Shown: positions 12,071 to 23,850 of the stretch, piece after piece | Layout of the letters: each line of letters opens with the position of its first letter | How positions within the stretch are numbered: the first letter of the stretch is position 1 | DNA from: Ehretia macrophylla | Taxonomy: Eukaryota; Streptophyta; Magnoliopsida; Boraginales; Ehretiaceae | DNA: 64,000 bases | Reading direction: 5' to 3' | NCBI GenBank assembly: GCA_037974665.1 | Contig: CM075782.1 | Location: 46,795,351-46,859,350, forward strand | The notes under the pieces: model-generated | Databases searched by the model: none | Told to the model about the DNA's origin: nothing | Seen by the model: the letters and a program-made list of their open reading frames with translations, nothing else | Position numbers and translations under genes: made by a program

Positions 12071-15000
12071 ATGGATAAAAGTTGGATTACGAAGCCAAGA
12101 TATAGCATTGAATATATTAATGGAGTAGATAACTTTCTTGATTTTGCATTTACTCATAATTCAAGGACAAAGATCTTGTGCCCTTGTATTCGGTGCGTCA
12201 ATTGTTTATTCCAATCTCGGCACATAGTGAAAGAACATTTAGTATGTCATGGAATGATCAGTGGGTATACTAAATGGATTTATCATGGAGAAATTGTTAG
12301 AAATAGAGATGCACCACCTCTTGTTGATATGGAACCATCAATCAACAATTCACTTGAAAATCATAATAATATGAATGATTTAGTGAGGGATGCTTTCGGA
12401 ATTCATGATAGATCATATTTCGTAAATGAAAGTTTAGAGGGTGAAGAAATAAATGAAGATGAGGATGAGGATGAGGATGAGGATGATGTTGATATTGATA
12501 TTGATATTGATATTGAGGTTGAGCAACACAATCAATCTGAAAATGTACCTAATGAAGAAGCTTCAAAATTTTATAAGTTTCTTGAGGAATGCAACCAAGA
12601 TTTCTATCCTGGTTCCAAATCAACAATATTGTCATTCACAGTCGAGTTAATGCACTTAAAATGCGATAACAAATGGACTAAGAAGTCAGTTGATAGACTT
12701 CTTGAATTCTTGAAAAACCATTTTCCACAATCGAGAATGCCTAAATCTTGTTATGAAGCAAAGAAGATGACAAATGCATTAGGCCTCAAGTATGAAAAGA
12801 TTCATGTATGCCCAAATAATTGTATGTTGTATAGGGGTGTTAGAGCATCGCAACAATCTTGTCATGTTTGTAATACATCTCGATGGCAAGAAGACAATGA
12901 GGATAATGGAAGATGTATGAAAAAAAAGACAGCTGCTAAAATTATGAGATATTTTCCTTTGGTACCAAGGCTTCAAAGGTTGTACATGTCTTCGAAAACA
13001 TCTTGTTCAATGAGGTGGCATGACGAGGGTCGCACAAAGGATGGACTTTTAAGGCATCCCGCAGATTCGTCAGTGTGGAAGGATTTTGATTATCGATATC
13101 CCAGTTTTGCTTCTGATCCTCGAAATGTGAGACTTGGATTAGCCAGTGATGGTTTTAATCCTTTTGGATTGATGAGTAATGCGTACAGCATATGGCCTGT
13201 AATATTGATTCCGTACAATTTACCCCCGTGGATATGCATGAAACAATCTTCATTTATTTTGTCAATGATCATCCCAGGAAAAGAGTCTCCCGAAAATAAA
13301 ATAGATATTTTCCTTCAACCTCTTATTGAAGAGTTACAGCAATTGTGGGAAGGGATAGAAACATATGATGCAACAAGTAAACAAAATTTTTTGATGCGGG
13401 CTGCATTGATGTGGACCATAAATGACTTTCCTGCATATGCTTGTTTATCAGGTTGGAGCACTAAAGGAAAATATGCTTGTCCATGTTGTGTAGATAAGAC
13501 GCAATCAAGGTGGTTAAAACATGGGGGCAAATTTTGCTATTTAGGGCACCGTCGTTGGTTAAGTGATTCACACAGGTTTCGTGCACAAAAACAGTACTTT
13601 GATGGGACAGAGGAACGAGGAATGGAACCTAAGACATTATCTGGGTCAGATGTGATAAGGCAGTTAGAAGGGGTTAGTTTCATTGATGAGTATACGATAA
13701 ATACGAGGAATGAGGCAACTACTTCTAAAAGAAAGAGAACAAGAGTTACAAGTATTGAAGATGATTGTTTAGATGATCAACATATGGAGGGGGGTGACAA
13801 TCATGTTAGTGAGTTAGCGTTTTGGAAAAAGAAAAGTATCTTTTTTAAATTACCTTATTGGGAGTTCAATACATTGCGCCATAATCTTGATGTCATGCAT
13901 ATTGAGAAAAATGTTTGTGAAAATGTACTTGGAACATTGTTAAACATCAAAGGAAAGAGCAAAGATGATTCAAAAGCACGACATGACTTGGAGGACATGG
14001 ATATAAGGCCACAACTTCAACCTGTGAAGTTATCTAATGGAAAAGAGTTTTTCCCTCCTGCATGCTATTCGATGACTAAGAAAGAAAAAGATGTATTTCT
14101 GAAGGTGCTGAAACATGTGAAAGTGCCTGATTCATATGCATCAAATATATCAAGGGGTATTAATATTAAGGAAAGAAAATTACATTCTCTCAAGACCCAT
14201 GATTATCATATCTTGATGCAAGACCTACTTCCTGTTGCATTGCGCTCATCTATGACCAAACAAGTAACAAAACTTATAATTGAATTGAGTAGCATTTTCA
14301 AGGCCATATGCTCTAAGACAGTCAATGTTGAAGAAATGGAAAAGGTGAAGTCTCGTGCAGCATTATTGTTATGCCACATGGAGAGATGTTTTCCTCCTTC
14401 ATTTTTCACTATCATGGTTCATTTGGTCATTCACCTTGCTGATGAGGTAAAGGTTGCAGGTCCAGTTCAATTTAGATGGATGTACCCAATTGAAAGGTAA
14501 TTTTTTCATATTTAATTACTCAATAACAATTTTTTTTTTTTGACTTTATGTAATTATCTTTCACATCTTGTAGGTGCTTGAAAATATTTAAAAAGTATGT
14601 TGGCAATAAAGCCTCTCCAGAAGGTTCAATTGCTGAGGGTTATATTGCACAAGAGTGTCTCACCTTTTGTTCAAGATATTTTGATGGCATAGAGACCATG
14701 TTTAATCGGCCACGCCGAAATGATGACATTGATCATGTAGAAAGAGAAAAATATTTGCTTTCTAGTGGTGGCAAAGCCATTGGAGCACCTGAGATTAAAG
14801 ATTTGGATGATTTATCATTGGTGCAAGCACACAGATATGTTTTGCTACATATTGATGAAATAAAACCATATGTTGAGTGAGTCATTTGTTCTACCACCTT
14901 TAATGCATTTATATATTTACAATGGCCTTATACATATGATAATGAGTAATAACATTTGTTAATTTTGTGCAGAGAATTTAAGAGATACAAGATTCAAAAG

Positions 15001-15844
15001 TACCGCCCAAAAAGATATGGTACTAATTCAAGCGTATTGCAAAAGTTGGTGGTACAGGAATTTCATATATGGTTCAAGATCCATGTAAGTATATATTTCT
15101 AAATTATTTCCAATTGGTATTGTGACTAAAATCTTATTTTATTAAAAAAATTGAATAATATAGGTATCGAACATGGGCCATAGAGACGTATCAGATAAAA
15201 TAAGATGGCTTTCTATGGGTCCTTTTAAAACTACAAAAAGATTTAAAGGCTTTATTCACAACGGTATAAAGTTTCATACCAAAGATTGGAATAGGGGGAA
15301 AAGAACACAAAATTATGGAGTTGTTTTGACATCAATGACACCAAGCGTTGCTTCTGCCCGAGATCCAAATCTCATTGAAGGAGAAATTGAGTATTTTGGT
15401 GAACTTACAGATGTAATTGAATTGGATTATTCTGGACATTTAAAGGTTGTGGTTTTCCGATGTAATTGGGCTGATGTAACACAAGACAGAGGAGTCAAGA
15501 AAGATGAACTTGGATTTACACTGGTTAATTTCACACGATTGTCACATACAGGGGAACACATTACTCATGAGCCATTTGTTATATCGTCTCAAGTTCGGCA
15601 AGCTTTTTATGTACAAGATCCTTTGTATCCAGAATGACAAGTTGTGATAAAAACAATTCCTAGAGATGTGTTTAATCTTGGTGATGAGGTTATATCAACT
15701 GTTGTTGATGATGATGATGATATTAGTGATGCTACTTTCTCTGCTAGGAGTGCTCCTCATGCCCATCAAGAGTTGGAAGAGAGTGATTGGCTACGAAATG
15801 ATGTTACTGAAGATTTGTTGAGTGATTTTGTGCAACAAATATAA
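12071..15844 (+). CDS. CACTA transposase (TnpD type), one nonsense codon
   Basis: Four exons by frame and splice sites: 12071-14496, 14574-14876, 14973-15084 and 15164-15844. The N terminus (MDKSWI, CPCIRCVNC) is the transposase-associated zinc-binding domain. An acidic tract (DEDEDED then DIDIDID) around residue 130-150 is coded by microsatellite-like DNA. The middle (RWHDEGR, ASDGFNPFG, YNLPPW) is the Transposase_21 domain, followed by DUF4218 (VHLADEVKVAGPVQFRWMYP, crossing the first intron at ER-C) and DUF4216 (WNRGKRTQNYGV, EIEYFGEL). In the last exon a TGA at 15635-15637 follows DPLYPE, where relatives have a tryptophan; the frame is open again to the TAA at 15842. Otherwise the gene looks complete, so inactivation is recent. 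Confidence 0.85.
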
Positions 15845-16312
15845 GGAGATTGCTTGTGTCAACAAATTACATACTAGAAGACATGTCATCAAGGTATACT
15901 GGTAAACACTATAGCTTTTCATGTTTTTCTTTTTGGTTTTTCGTTTCACTTTTTGGGCATTTTTCCTTTTCTCTCCATTTGTTATATCTTGAGATTGCTA
16001 TATCTTGAGATTAATTGCTGTATTGCACGAAAGGAATTTTGAAAATGCCCCAGATTATCTGTATCCCAGCTCTCACTAAGTAATTGTAGTCGCTTATTCC
16101 TCTTTTTAACATGTTTCAGGAGGAGCTGAGGTTGATCCCCAGGTATTAGTTGTAGAGGGAAGTGAGGAGGTTCATATTGAGCCATTGCCTTGAGTTGTTG
16201 CGTAGCTTGTTTGATTGTTGAGGTTGGCTTGCTTGGATGGCTTGTGTGAAGATTATGTTACTGTTGTGTATATGTTCTATTTTGAGACCCTGGGTGGTCT
16301 TGTATGTATTTG

Positions 16313-16397
16313 TGCTGTTGTGGTGGTGATGGTGATGGTGGAGGTGGTGGCTGTGGTGGTTGCGGTGGTTGATATTTGGCATGCATGCTTCGACATG
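16313..16397 (+). repeat. 85-bp direct repeat, right copy (filler)
   Basis: Exact copy of 10993-11077, placed where the right inverted repeat of the CACTA element should be. It is followed by T and then ACTTGCTTC, which continues the interrupted host sequence as judged from the paralogous flank after copy 2 (CACTTGCTGCTTC at 20309). Confidence 0.9.
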
Positions 16398-16850
16398 TAC
16401 TTGCTTCTATATATGTGTGTATATATATATGGGTATGTATAGACACACGTTTCCTCATTACAAAATGTATATATATAAACGTTTAATTTCTTGATCATGT
16501 AGAACATCTTGTCAATGAAATAACGTTAATCGTTCGAGTGTTGTTATATATATATATATATTTTCAGTAAATTTTTACCATATAAGTGAAAAAAAATTTA
16601 ATACATGTTTTTAAGTATTTAAAAAGGAATAAAACATAACTTGAGTGATTTAAAAAGGAATTTTAATTACTCAATAATTTTTAACACTAAGAAATTTGTG
16701 GCAAACGAAAATGGTTTGGAAATACGTGAATGGCACTATGGTATTTAACTCTAAATGTGTAACAAGCTTTACTTGGGTCACCAATAAACTGAACAAAAGG
16801 GACGTCTACACTATAATTAATACTATATATGCCAAATATGTGAATAATTC
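16398..16850. other. Resumed 3' flank of Gly/Cys-rich copy 1
   Basis: Continues the sequence interrupted by the CACTA element. It resembles the region after copy 2 (for example CACAAAATGTATATAT and CTTGATCATGTA phrases at 16458-16500 and 20435-20470). Holds AT microsatellites and no gene. Confidence 0.6.
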
Positions 16851-17120
16851 AATAATTTTTTTTTTCTGAACAAGTAATCATTTCATTCAACTACAAAAAA
16901 CGTAGGAATACATGATTCATCCGCTACCTATCATGTACAAAACCAGTCATTTACAAAAGTCTATTTGTTAAGCTCCATGATGTACATAAATTTCTGTTGA
17001 CTATATTATCCACATATTTACGTTGAAGGGCAATCATTTGTCTCACATCCAACATTATTTTCTCGATGATTTGCTCCTCCGTACTAGTACTCAAGCCATG
17101 AGCCTCACGATAATTCGACA
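16851..17120 (-). mobile_element. LINE 3' end, 5'-truncated
   Basis: On the minus strand an open frame ending near 16955 reads EEQIIEKIMLDVRQMIALQ and later NRNLCTSWSL, which resembles the C-terminal tail of plant LINE reverse-transcriptase polyproteins. It is followed by a short 3' UTR and an A-rich tail (a T run at about 16857-16866 on the plus strand). No target duplication was confirmed. Confidence 0.45.
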
Positions 17121-17459
17121 ATCTTTTCATAGAATTAAAGAGGTGAAGTTAGAGTAGATGTCTAAATTAATTCTAACTCAAAGACCAAAAGACACTCGAT
17201 TAAAATAAAAAAGAATTTGGAGAGTCTTTGGTCCCACCTAATCCAAATTGTAGGTTTATGGGGGATCATGTTACGTGACCACCTTATCTAAAAGGTTAAA
17301 CTACAGATAAAGTTAGTTTTTGAGCCTTACAGTTGAACAATTTTAATATTTTTAAATAGGTGGTGGTTGGTTTTGAACTCATGACCTTTTACTACCTAGG
17401 CTTTGATATCATGTTAAGTGACCACCTCATCTAAAATCTTAAATTGTTAAAGAGGTGTT

Positions 17460-17978
17460 TGTTAGAATATAACATTTATCACATATCTGAAAATCAGAAA
17501 CTCTAAGGCCACCTTATAAGATCGTGGACTACTCCACTTAATACTAATTGGTTTTAAGATAAAACCTCATAATTTTTAACATGATATCAGAGTTGGACCC
17601 TTGGTCCAGTCATATATTCATCTGCATGCGACTTATTTCAAATCAGGTCCACTTGTGTTCAATTTTTCGCGTGTGTTATGTTCCACGTATCTTTAATCTT
17701 CCACGTGTGTCCCACGTGTATTCAATCTTCCACATGTATTAATCTACTATGTGTATTCAATCTTTTAAGCGTGACCCATCTCAAAATTAGGTCCACGCGT
17801 GTTCAATCTTACACATGTGACTTATCTCAAATCAGGTCACACGTGAGGGAGAGTGTTAGAATATAACACTTGTTCCATATCGAAAAATCAGAAACTCTAA
17901 GGCCACCTTATAAGATCATGGGTTACTCCAACTTGACACTATAATTAATTTTAAGATTAAATCTCATGATTTTTAACA
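17460..17978 (+). mobile_element. TRIM-like miniature LTR retrotransposon fossil
   Basis: Two direct repeats of about 122-125 bp (17460-17581 and 17854-17978), each starting TGTTAGAATATAAC and ending in CA, flank about 270 bp without coding capacity. Just inside the left repeat is a primer-binding-site-like TGATATCAGAGTTGG (initiator Met tRNA type). Just before the right repeat is a purine-rich tract GTGAGGGAGAG. The internal part contains several CACGTG-like phrases. It is non-autonomous; the visible divergence between its two ends suggests it is not recent. Confidence 0.7.
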
Positions 17979-18840
17979 TGGTTTATTATATTATTTATTA
18001 CCTTCAAACAAATTTACAGTTAGAATTTTTCTTTATCTTCTTCTTCTTGTTATTCTTTTGAGTTTATCTTTTCTTTTAGTAGACATATTTTTGTTGTTAT
18101 TGGTGTTGCTTCTACATTTTGTTGAATTAATATTTTAGTTCTTTTTTAAACATTTTTAATTTATCATCGGGTAGGGTTTGGTCAGGTACGTGCAGACTTT
18201 AAAATATTTATCAGGTTTGGGTATGGTCAAAAAATTTTAAACCCATTCGAGTATCAGATTGGGTTTAAAAAGAATTATACTAATTGAATTCGGGTTAAAT
18301 TTAATTTTCAAATTTTAATTGGTTCCTGACCGGTGACTATTCCTACTCCTCCAGGCCATAATGCATATTAGATTACCAACACCCACAACCTTATCAAGTC
18401 AGATTGATGTTACTCCAACCAAAAAAAAAAAGTCAGATTGGTGTTACATTTTCTTAATAATGGAACAAATGGAATACTATATGTGGATCCTGAGGTTTTT
18501 CTTCTTGTTGACTTGAGAATTCATTTTGCAGAGTTCAACTACTAACTAGTAAATTTTTAGGTGTAACGATGTGCTACAACACATATATATATCGAATCAG
18601 TTAAGAGTGTGAACCTAATATGTAAATAATAAGGAGTTTCAAACCCAGGTGTGCTGAATTCTACTAATTCTCCATATTGCCATTAGGCTGTTCCTTTAGG
18701 GGCTGGATCCTGAGGTTTTAGTTGTATATGTAGAATTAGTTCCTTTTGCTGATGGATATTACGACTTAGCTTTGTTTAGGTTTTTTATCAGCCACAATCT
18801 GCCAAGAGAAATGGTGGTGTAATTCGTAGAAATTTCAAGG
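17979..18840. other. Intergenic DNA, no gene
   Basis: AT-rich, with degenerate GGGTTTGG/AAACCC phrases around 18170-18290 and, from about 18390, sequence related to the other array units (CCTTATCAAGTCAGATTG, also near 21460). Confidence 0.5.
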
Positions 18841-19767
18841 AAACGACTTGGCCGATAATCATAGTAAGCGTATGCTATCACATAGAAAATTCTAGGAAAT
18901 ATAAAAGAAAGTGGCATTTGTCTACTCCTCCTGTCCCTCTCACTCATGGCTAAGTTTTCTATGTCCTATTTGAATAATTAGTCTACTCTATATGAAACAT
19001 TTCCATATATGGCTTGTTTTTCCCTTAGAGAAAGTGAGATGGCTTACTTATATTGTCAACCCAAAACATAATGATTAACCAAAGGGTAGTAGGTATATAA
19101 AACTCTTGTTACACACTGAGTTCTAGAAGAGGCTAAATCTACTCTTGGTTAATTTATATTTTGTTAAGTGGGTATTTTTATGAATCAATTTTCTGACCTG
19201 TATGAAATTCTTGCATGCCATGTACGAGGTTAATTCGGAGAAAGATTAGATTCACTCTGGGTTACTTTCCATTTTGTAATTTTGTTAAGAGGCTGGTTTC
19301 ATGTCTCAAACTTGTGATCTTTGTTAAGAATTAAAAACTGACATTGAAACGAATAAGTCAACAAAAAGTGAAACAATCACACAAATGAGTGATGTGTGGA
19401 TAAATGGGACTGAATCAAAGACCCAGCTTTGATATACCAAATACGTTAAGAATTGCAAGATTCAATCATGAAATTATTTGGTATTAGGTGAAATAATCCA
19501 ATATCCTATATATGATGATTTTAAAATTAGTTATTTTTCTACGTGGAAGAAATGTATATTATAACAATTATCAAATCACATGAGAACAATTTTATCGTTA
19601 CATCAAGAATGTCACTCAAAACATAATTATTAAAAATCTAAACAATTTCCTTCATGCTTCGACCAATTCTTCCTCAACACTAGCATGTTTCTCACGCAAC
19701 ACGGCATGGCAAATAATTTATAACGTATTTCATTCGTTAGGTTGGCCTTCATCAAACAATGTTCTAA

Positions 19768-19775
19768 TTATAAAA
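19768..19775 (+). promoter_or_regulatory. TATA box of Gly/Cys-rich gene copy 2
   Basis: TTATAAAA 66 bp upstream of the ATG, conserved with copy 1 and copy 3 in position and surroundings. Confidence 0.6.
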
Positions 19776-19833
19776 CGCTACAAAAGTCTATGTCAAATCA
19801 TCATCACCACTCATGCAATTTGTTTGAGGAAAA

Positions 19834-20277
19834 ATGAAGGCATATGCTATTGCACTCATTGTTTGCGGCTCCATAGCTGCAATAATACTATTTTTGTGCT
19901 GTCTCTACAACGATTCACGCAACAAGAAGAAGAAGAAGACGACGACTAAAACAGGTTCTACTACAAAGAGCTTCGCTGCAACTCCTCCACAGCAGGCTTA
20001 TGGTGATATTGAAAAAGGCAAAGAGAGCAAGAAAGATGGGAACATGGTGATCTTAGCCGGTGCAGGTGCTGCTGTAGCTGCCACGGCCGTGACTGCTGCG
20101 GTTGTGACTACTACTATTGAAAGTGATCGTGAGCGTGATAATAGAACTAGTAGTGGTGGTTGTGGTGGTGCTGGTGCTGGTGGCGGGGATGGCGGTGACG
20201 GTGGCGGCGGTGGATGTGGTGGCTGCGGTGGGTGTGGTGGTTGTGGGGGTGGGGGTTGTGGAGGTTGTGGGGGTTGA
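19834..20277 (+). CDS. Gly/Cys-rich small membrane-type protein, copy 2
   Basis: Single exon, 147 aa, and the most complete family member. The layout matches copy 1: MKAYAIALIVCGSIAAIILF hydrophobic N terminus, CC, KKKKK, a Ser/Thr/Lys linker (STTKSFAATPP), EKGKESKKDG, a second hydrophobic segment (ILAGAGAAVAATAVTAAVVT), then a long Gly tail with regularly spaced Cys (GCGGCGG units) reaching the stop. It is longer than copy 1 mainly through the Gly/Cys tail. Promoter and 3' flank are shared with copy 1. Function is unknown. Confidence 0.75.
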   Translation: MKAYAIALIVCGSIAAIILFLCCLYNDSRNKKKKKTTTKTGSTTKSFAATPPQQAYGDIEKGKESKKDGNMVILAGAGAAVAATAVTAAVVTTTIESDRERDNRTSSGGCGGAGAGGGDGGDGGGGGCGGCGGCGGCGGGGCGGCGG

Positions 20278-21449
20278 TATTTTGCATGCATGCTTCGACA
20301 TGGGATCCCACTTGCTGCTTCCTAGCTATTGGGTGCAATCTATTATCCTCATGCTGGTGGATATATTTTACGTGTTTGTTTTCTTCTGTAATTTTAAGGT
20401 TCTTGTATAATGAAGTTCTCTTAAGTTTCTTCATCACAAAATGTATATATAATAACGTTTCTTGATCATGTATAAGATCTTGTCAATGAAATTATGTTAA
20501 GTATTCATGTTATATACTACGTACAATAGTAAATTTTTTTCCATATAATAAGTGAAAAAAAATTCAATTCATAAATTCCAATCATTTAGAAAAGAGTGAA
20601 ATGTAACTCGAGTGACATAAATTATTATTTTAATTAATATATAATTTTTTTAGTACTAAGACACATTTTAGCACATCAGAATGGTTTTCAAAGTGAATCA
20701 TAATCTTCTCTTAACTAATAATTTATTCAAATTAAACATTTTAACTTGTATATATCAGCCATTCAATTCATCCACCAAAAATACTTGTTTTTTTTTTCTT
20801 CTATTTTTGTAATTTAAAAATCAAATGAATGGTTGTGATGTAATAGTAAAATGTTAGAAAAAAGTATCAGTTAGGAGAGGGGCAGATTTCCAATTAGGAT
20901 TTCAGTTTCAGCACGCATTAATCCAGCACATATTGCAGAAATCTTGTATTTAGTTATAAGAATTCATAATGGAATATCTTTTCCTTGCTTTATTTACTTT
21001 ACTTTTATTTACCATAACTTCGGTTAAGAGCAGTTGTACTGTAATCAGATAGTTACTTTTTTTTAAAAGCAAAAATATAATTAGGATCATCTCTTGATAC
21101 AAAACAAATTTTAAGAAATTAAACAAGTTTATGTGTGATATCTATATGGACCTTGTTATTTCTACAAATTACAAAGATATAGCATAATGTAAAAAGCACA
21201 AACCCGTATCAGGTCACTTCTGAATAGCTAGAAACAGAAAAGACTTCAATTTTCATGCATATAGAATTTATTCCTCTTTTTATAATTTCATTTCCAATTC
21301 AAAAAGAAAATATATAATTCTTTTACAACACTTTCATTTGTAATTTTATCCAATTTTAAAAAGAGTATGTCTCCTCCTTTTGTTTTTTATATAACTCTAT
21401 ATTTTCCTTTCCTTTATTATCCTTCACCTTATCCTTTACCCTACCAGAT
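20278..21449. other. 3' flank and AT-rich spacer
   Basis: Contains the 3' UTR of copy 2 and AT-rich DNA. No further gene or clear repeat was seen. Confidence 0.5.
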
Positions 21450-22590
21450 CAACGTCGAGAACCTTATCAAAAGTCAGATTGGTGTTACATTTTCTTAATA
21501 TAAGTTCATTTTGCTGATGAATATGATGACTTTTTTTTTTTTTTTTTTTTTCCGTTCCTGACTCATCTGGTGCATCCTTGGGAACAGACTCTATATGCAG
21601 GATTTTACTAGTTGGTGATCGACCTCTACCGGATAATCTAATAATCGAACTCAGTTAACTAAGTTTTTCTTGTGATCCAAAAAATATGACGACTTTTCTT
21701 TCGAGTTTTCTACTCAACTGTTGGCCTATTTTTTATTCATCAACGACTATTTGCCAATAGAAATGGTGGTGTTCATAGAAATTCAACGAAATGACTTGAT
21801 AATTAATCATAACTAGTAAGCGTATTCGATCATAGAAAATTCTAGCAAATATGGAAAGAAAGTCGCATTTCTCTTCATTTTTCGTATCTTGTAGACATGG
21901 ACGGATCTAAATTATTTTATTAGTGGAGGCTAAATAAAAATTAATTGAATTTAGTGAAGTTTAAGCGACTTTACATACTAAAAATTTTAAAAAAATATCA
22001 AAAGATTTTGAACAGTTTTTGGAGCTAGTAGAGCTGGTAATTTCCACAATTGTAGATGTAGATCTTATTAAATAACCTGATGTTGTATTTGAAATCAATT
22101 GGTGTTAGAAGGAGTAGTTCAAATCTTATGTAATGATTTTGAAAGTTCTGAATTATCTGTATGAGATAATTAGATTCTCCAATATCCATTTCAAGTGTGA
22201 CCCATGATTCAACTGGTGAAATCATAACTAGTGACAAAGTAAGAAAAACAACGAATTTGAGAGTTGTGTACTAAAGTCAATATTGTCTGATTATTGAAGG
22301 TGCAATGAATGATCTTGAAATTTCTAATTTATACACGTGGAACAATTGAATTCTCTATCGACTCTATTCTATACGAAACACAATTCCAAATTGCACCAAT
22401 TTTGTGGGAAAGCCAAGTTAAAAGAATAAATATACCCAAAAATAACGATAAATATATTTAAAGAAATTCTTTTGTTTTTTTCTTCGACCAATTAATTCTA
22501 ACCTAACAATGCGCAATTTTGTCACGCAACATGGTATATTGAGGCCAGTGCTAATATGTTCGATTGACATTCTTCGTTCGTTTCTAAATC
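21450..22590. repeat. Array unit without a gene
   Basis: From about 21453 the sequence repeats the upstream blocks of the array (GAACCTTATCAAAAGTCAG, then TAGAAAATTCTAGCAAATAT near 21833). At 22480-22580 it has a diverged match to the proximal promoter of copies 1 and 2 (TTCGACCAATTAATTCTAAC, CACGCAACATGG). No Lys-rich or Gly/Cys-rich frame follows. I infer a former unit whose gene was deleted. Confidence 0.5.
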
Positions 22591-23512
22591 TCCTGCTCAA
22601 CGACAAAATACTCTATTTCATGTGTTTGGTGTCTCTTGAGTACTTCTCGTTTTTAGAGAAGAAACTATTGTGAAATTATCACAATAAATTTTCAGCGACT
22701 TAGTAATAGTTTCGACAAGTTCAAGGCCTGGAATATAATTTCGCAACTATAATCACGAATTATAACTTCTAATATGTTACAAATTTTACTTTCATAATAA
22801 ATGACTTAATGATAATATATTGCGATACTTTTTCATGAAATCGCTTCCTCGGCAAAGACATGCTGTGGAGATAATTACTGCGAAAATCATTCTTTGACTT
22901 CTGTTTGAATTTCTCCTCCTACCGTTTAATTTCCAAGTAGTGGATGATTATTGTCCAAGGGAGTACCAAAACAAGTGGTGATCATATTCATAGAAATTTC
23001 TAGGAAATAACTTGATAATCATAGTGAGTGTATGAGATCACAAAAAAATGTGTCTAATTCAACAAGTCTATTCTAAATGGGATATTTTGGAAGATCTTCT
23101 AAGGTGCTACCAGCAGGGTAGAGCTAGGGGGACCGGCGGCCCCGACCCCCAAGTTTCTTTTTTCCAAAAAAGTTTTGAGTTATTTTCCTGTACGGAAATC
23201 GTACAGTACGATGTGAAATAAAATAAGTGAACCCCATTCTGTATTTTACAAAAAAAAATTAAAAAGTTTATCTAGCATCGTTAAAATAAAAGTTATTAGC
23301 ACTTTTTTATTTATTTTTATAATTAATCTTCTTATTTGAATTTTGACATTCAATATTAAATTTCTAACTCCGACCATGAATGATACGTGATCAACTAGAG
23401 CTGATTGCTACCACCTGATGTGATATTTTATCACTTAGGTCTCCCTTCAAAACAAGAAAAAAGAAAAAAATATCCATTTGTTAGCTTGGGCTTCAAGTAA
23501 TATTCTAATTAA
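22591..23512. other. Spacer before copy 3
   Basis: Includes another upstream block near 22940-23050. A GC-rich patch at about 23115-23155 (CTAGGGGGACCGGCGGCCCC) resembles dispersed plant repeats, but I could not define its ends. Confidence 0.4.
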
Positions 23513-23520
23513 TTATAAAA
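23513..23520 (+). promoter_or_regulatory. TATA-like box of Gly/Cys-rich gene copy 3
   Basis: TTATAAAA in the same context as in copies 1 and 2, about 57 bp before the ancestral ATG at 23577. Confidence 0.5.
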
Positions 23521-23604
23521 TAGTAATAAAGTCTTGTCAATAGTAATCCTCATACACAATTGTTCGAAGAAAATTCATGAAAGCACTGCTCCGCGGCTGC
23601 AACT

Positions 23605-23850
23605 ATGCTATGTTGGTGCTGTTTCTGCAATGATTCCCGCAAGAAGAAGGGGAAGAAGATGATGATGAAGAAGAAGAATAAAACAGCTTCTATTATAAGG
23701 AGCAATACCGGTAAAGGCAAAGAGAGCAAGAAAGATGGAAACATGGCCATCTTAGCGGATGCTGCTAGCCATGGCACCACTGCTCAAGGCTGTTGTTGTG
23801 GTGGTGGTCACGGTGGTGGCTGCGGTGGGTGTGGTGGTTGCGGGGGTTAA
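23605..23850 (+). pseudogene. Gly/Cys-rich protein, copy 3, N terminus lost
   Basis: The frame from ATG 23605 gives 81 aa: MLCWCCFCNDSRKKKGKK, then KGKESKKDGNMAILADAAS and a Gly/Cys tail ending GGCGGCGGCGG. The ancestral ATG (23577) is still present but now out of frame, because the sequence between it and the AATGAT codons is 23 bp shorter than in copy 2. Both hydrophobic segments are missing or shortened. It could be translated from the inner ATG as a soluble Cys-rich peptide, or be a pseudogene. Confidence 0.6.

Larger units (their letters stand above)
11087..16312 (+). mobile_element. CACTA (En/Spm) DNA transposon lacking its right end
   Basis: Left terminal inverted repeat CACTACAAAAAAGC at 11087-11100 is followed by about 450 bp of subterminal repeats rich in GCGCC/GGCGC motifs, then a TnpD-type transposase gene (12071-15844). 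No reverse-complement terminus (GCTTTTTTGTAGTG) or right subterminal array is present. Instead the element runs into an 85-bp copy of its own left flank. The 3-bp target duplication ACT can still be seen at 11084-11086 and 16399-16401, on either side of element plus filler. No TnpA-like gene was recognised. The element should not be able to move by itself because one end is missing. Confidence 0.9.

Noticed and set aside
16215-16442. 75-aa frame crossing the right edge of the CACTA element
   Set aside because: It joins transposon sequence to the 85-bp filler in a frame different from the parental gene; a chance chimera.
19998-20465. Other-frame and antisense Pro/His/Val-rich frames over the Gly/Cys tails
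   Set aside because: Simple GGN repeats stay open in several frames; only the frame with the conserved N terminus and shared stop is supported.
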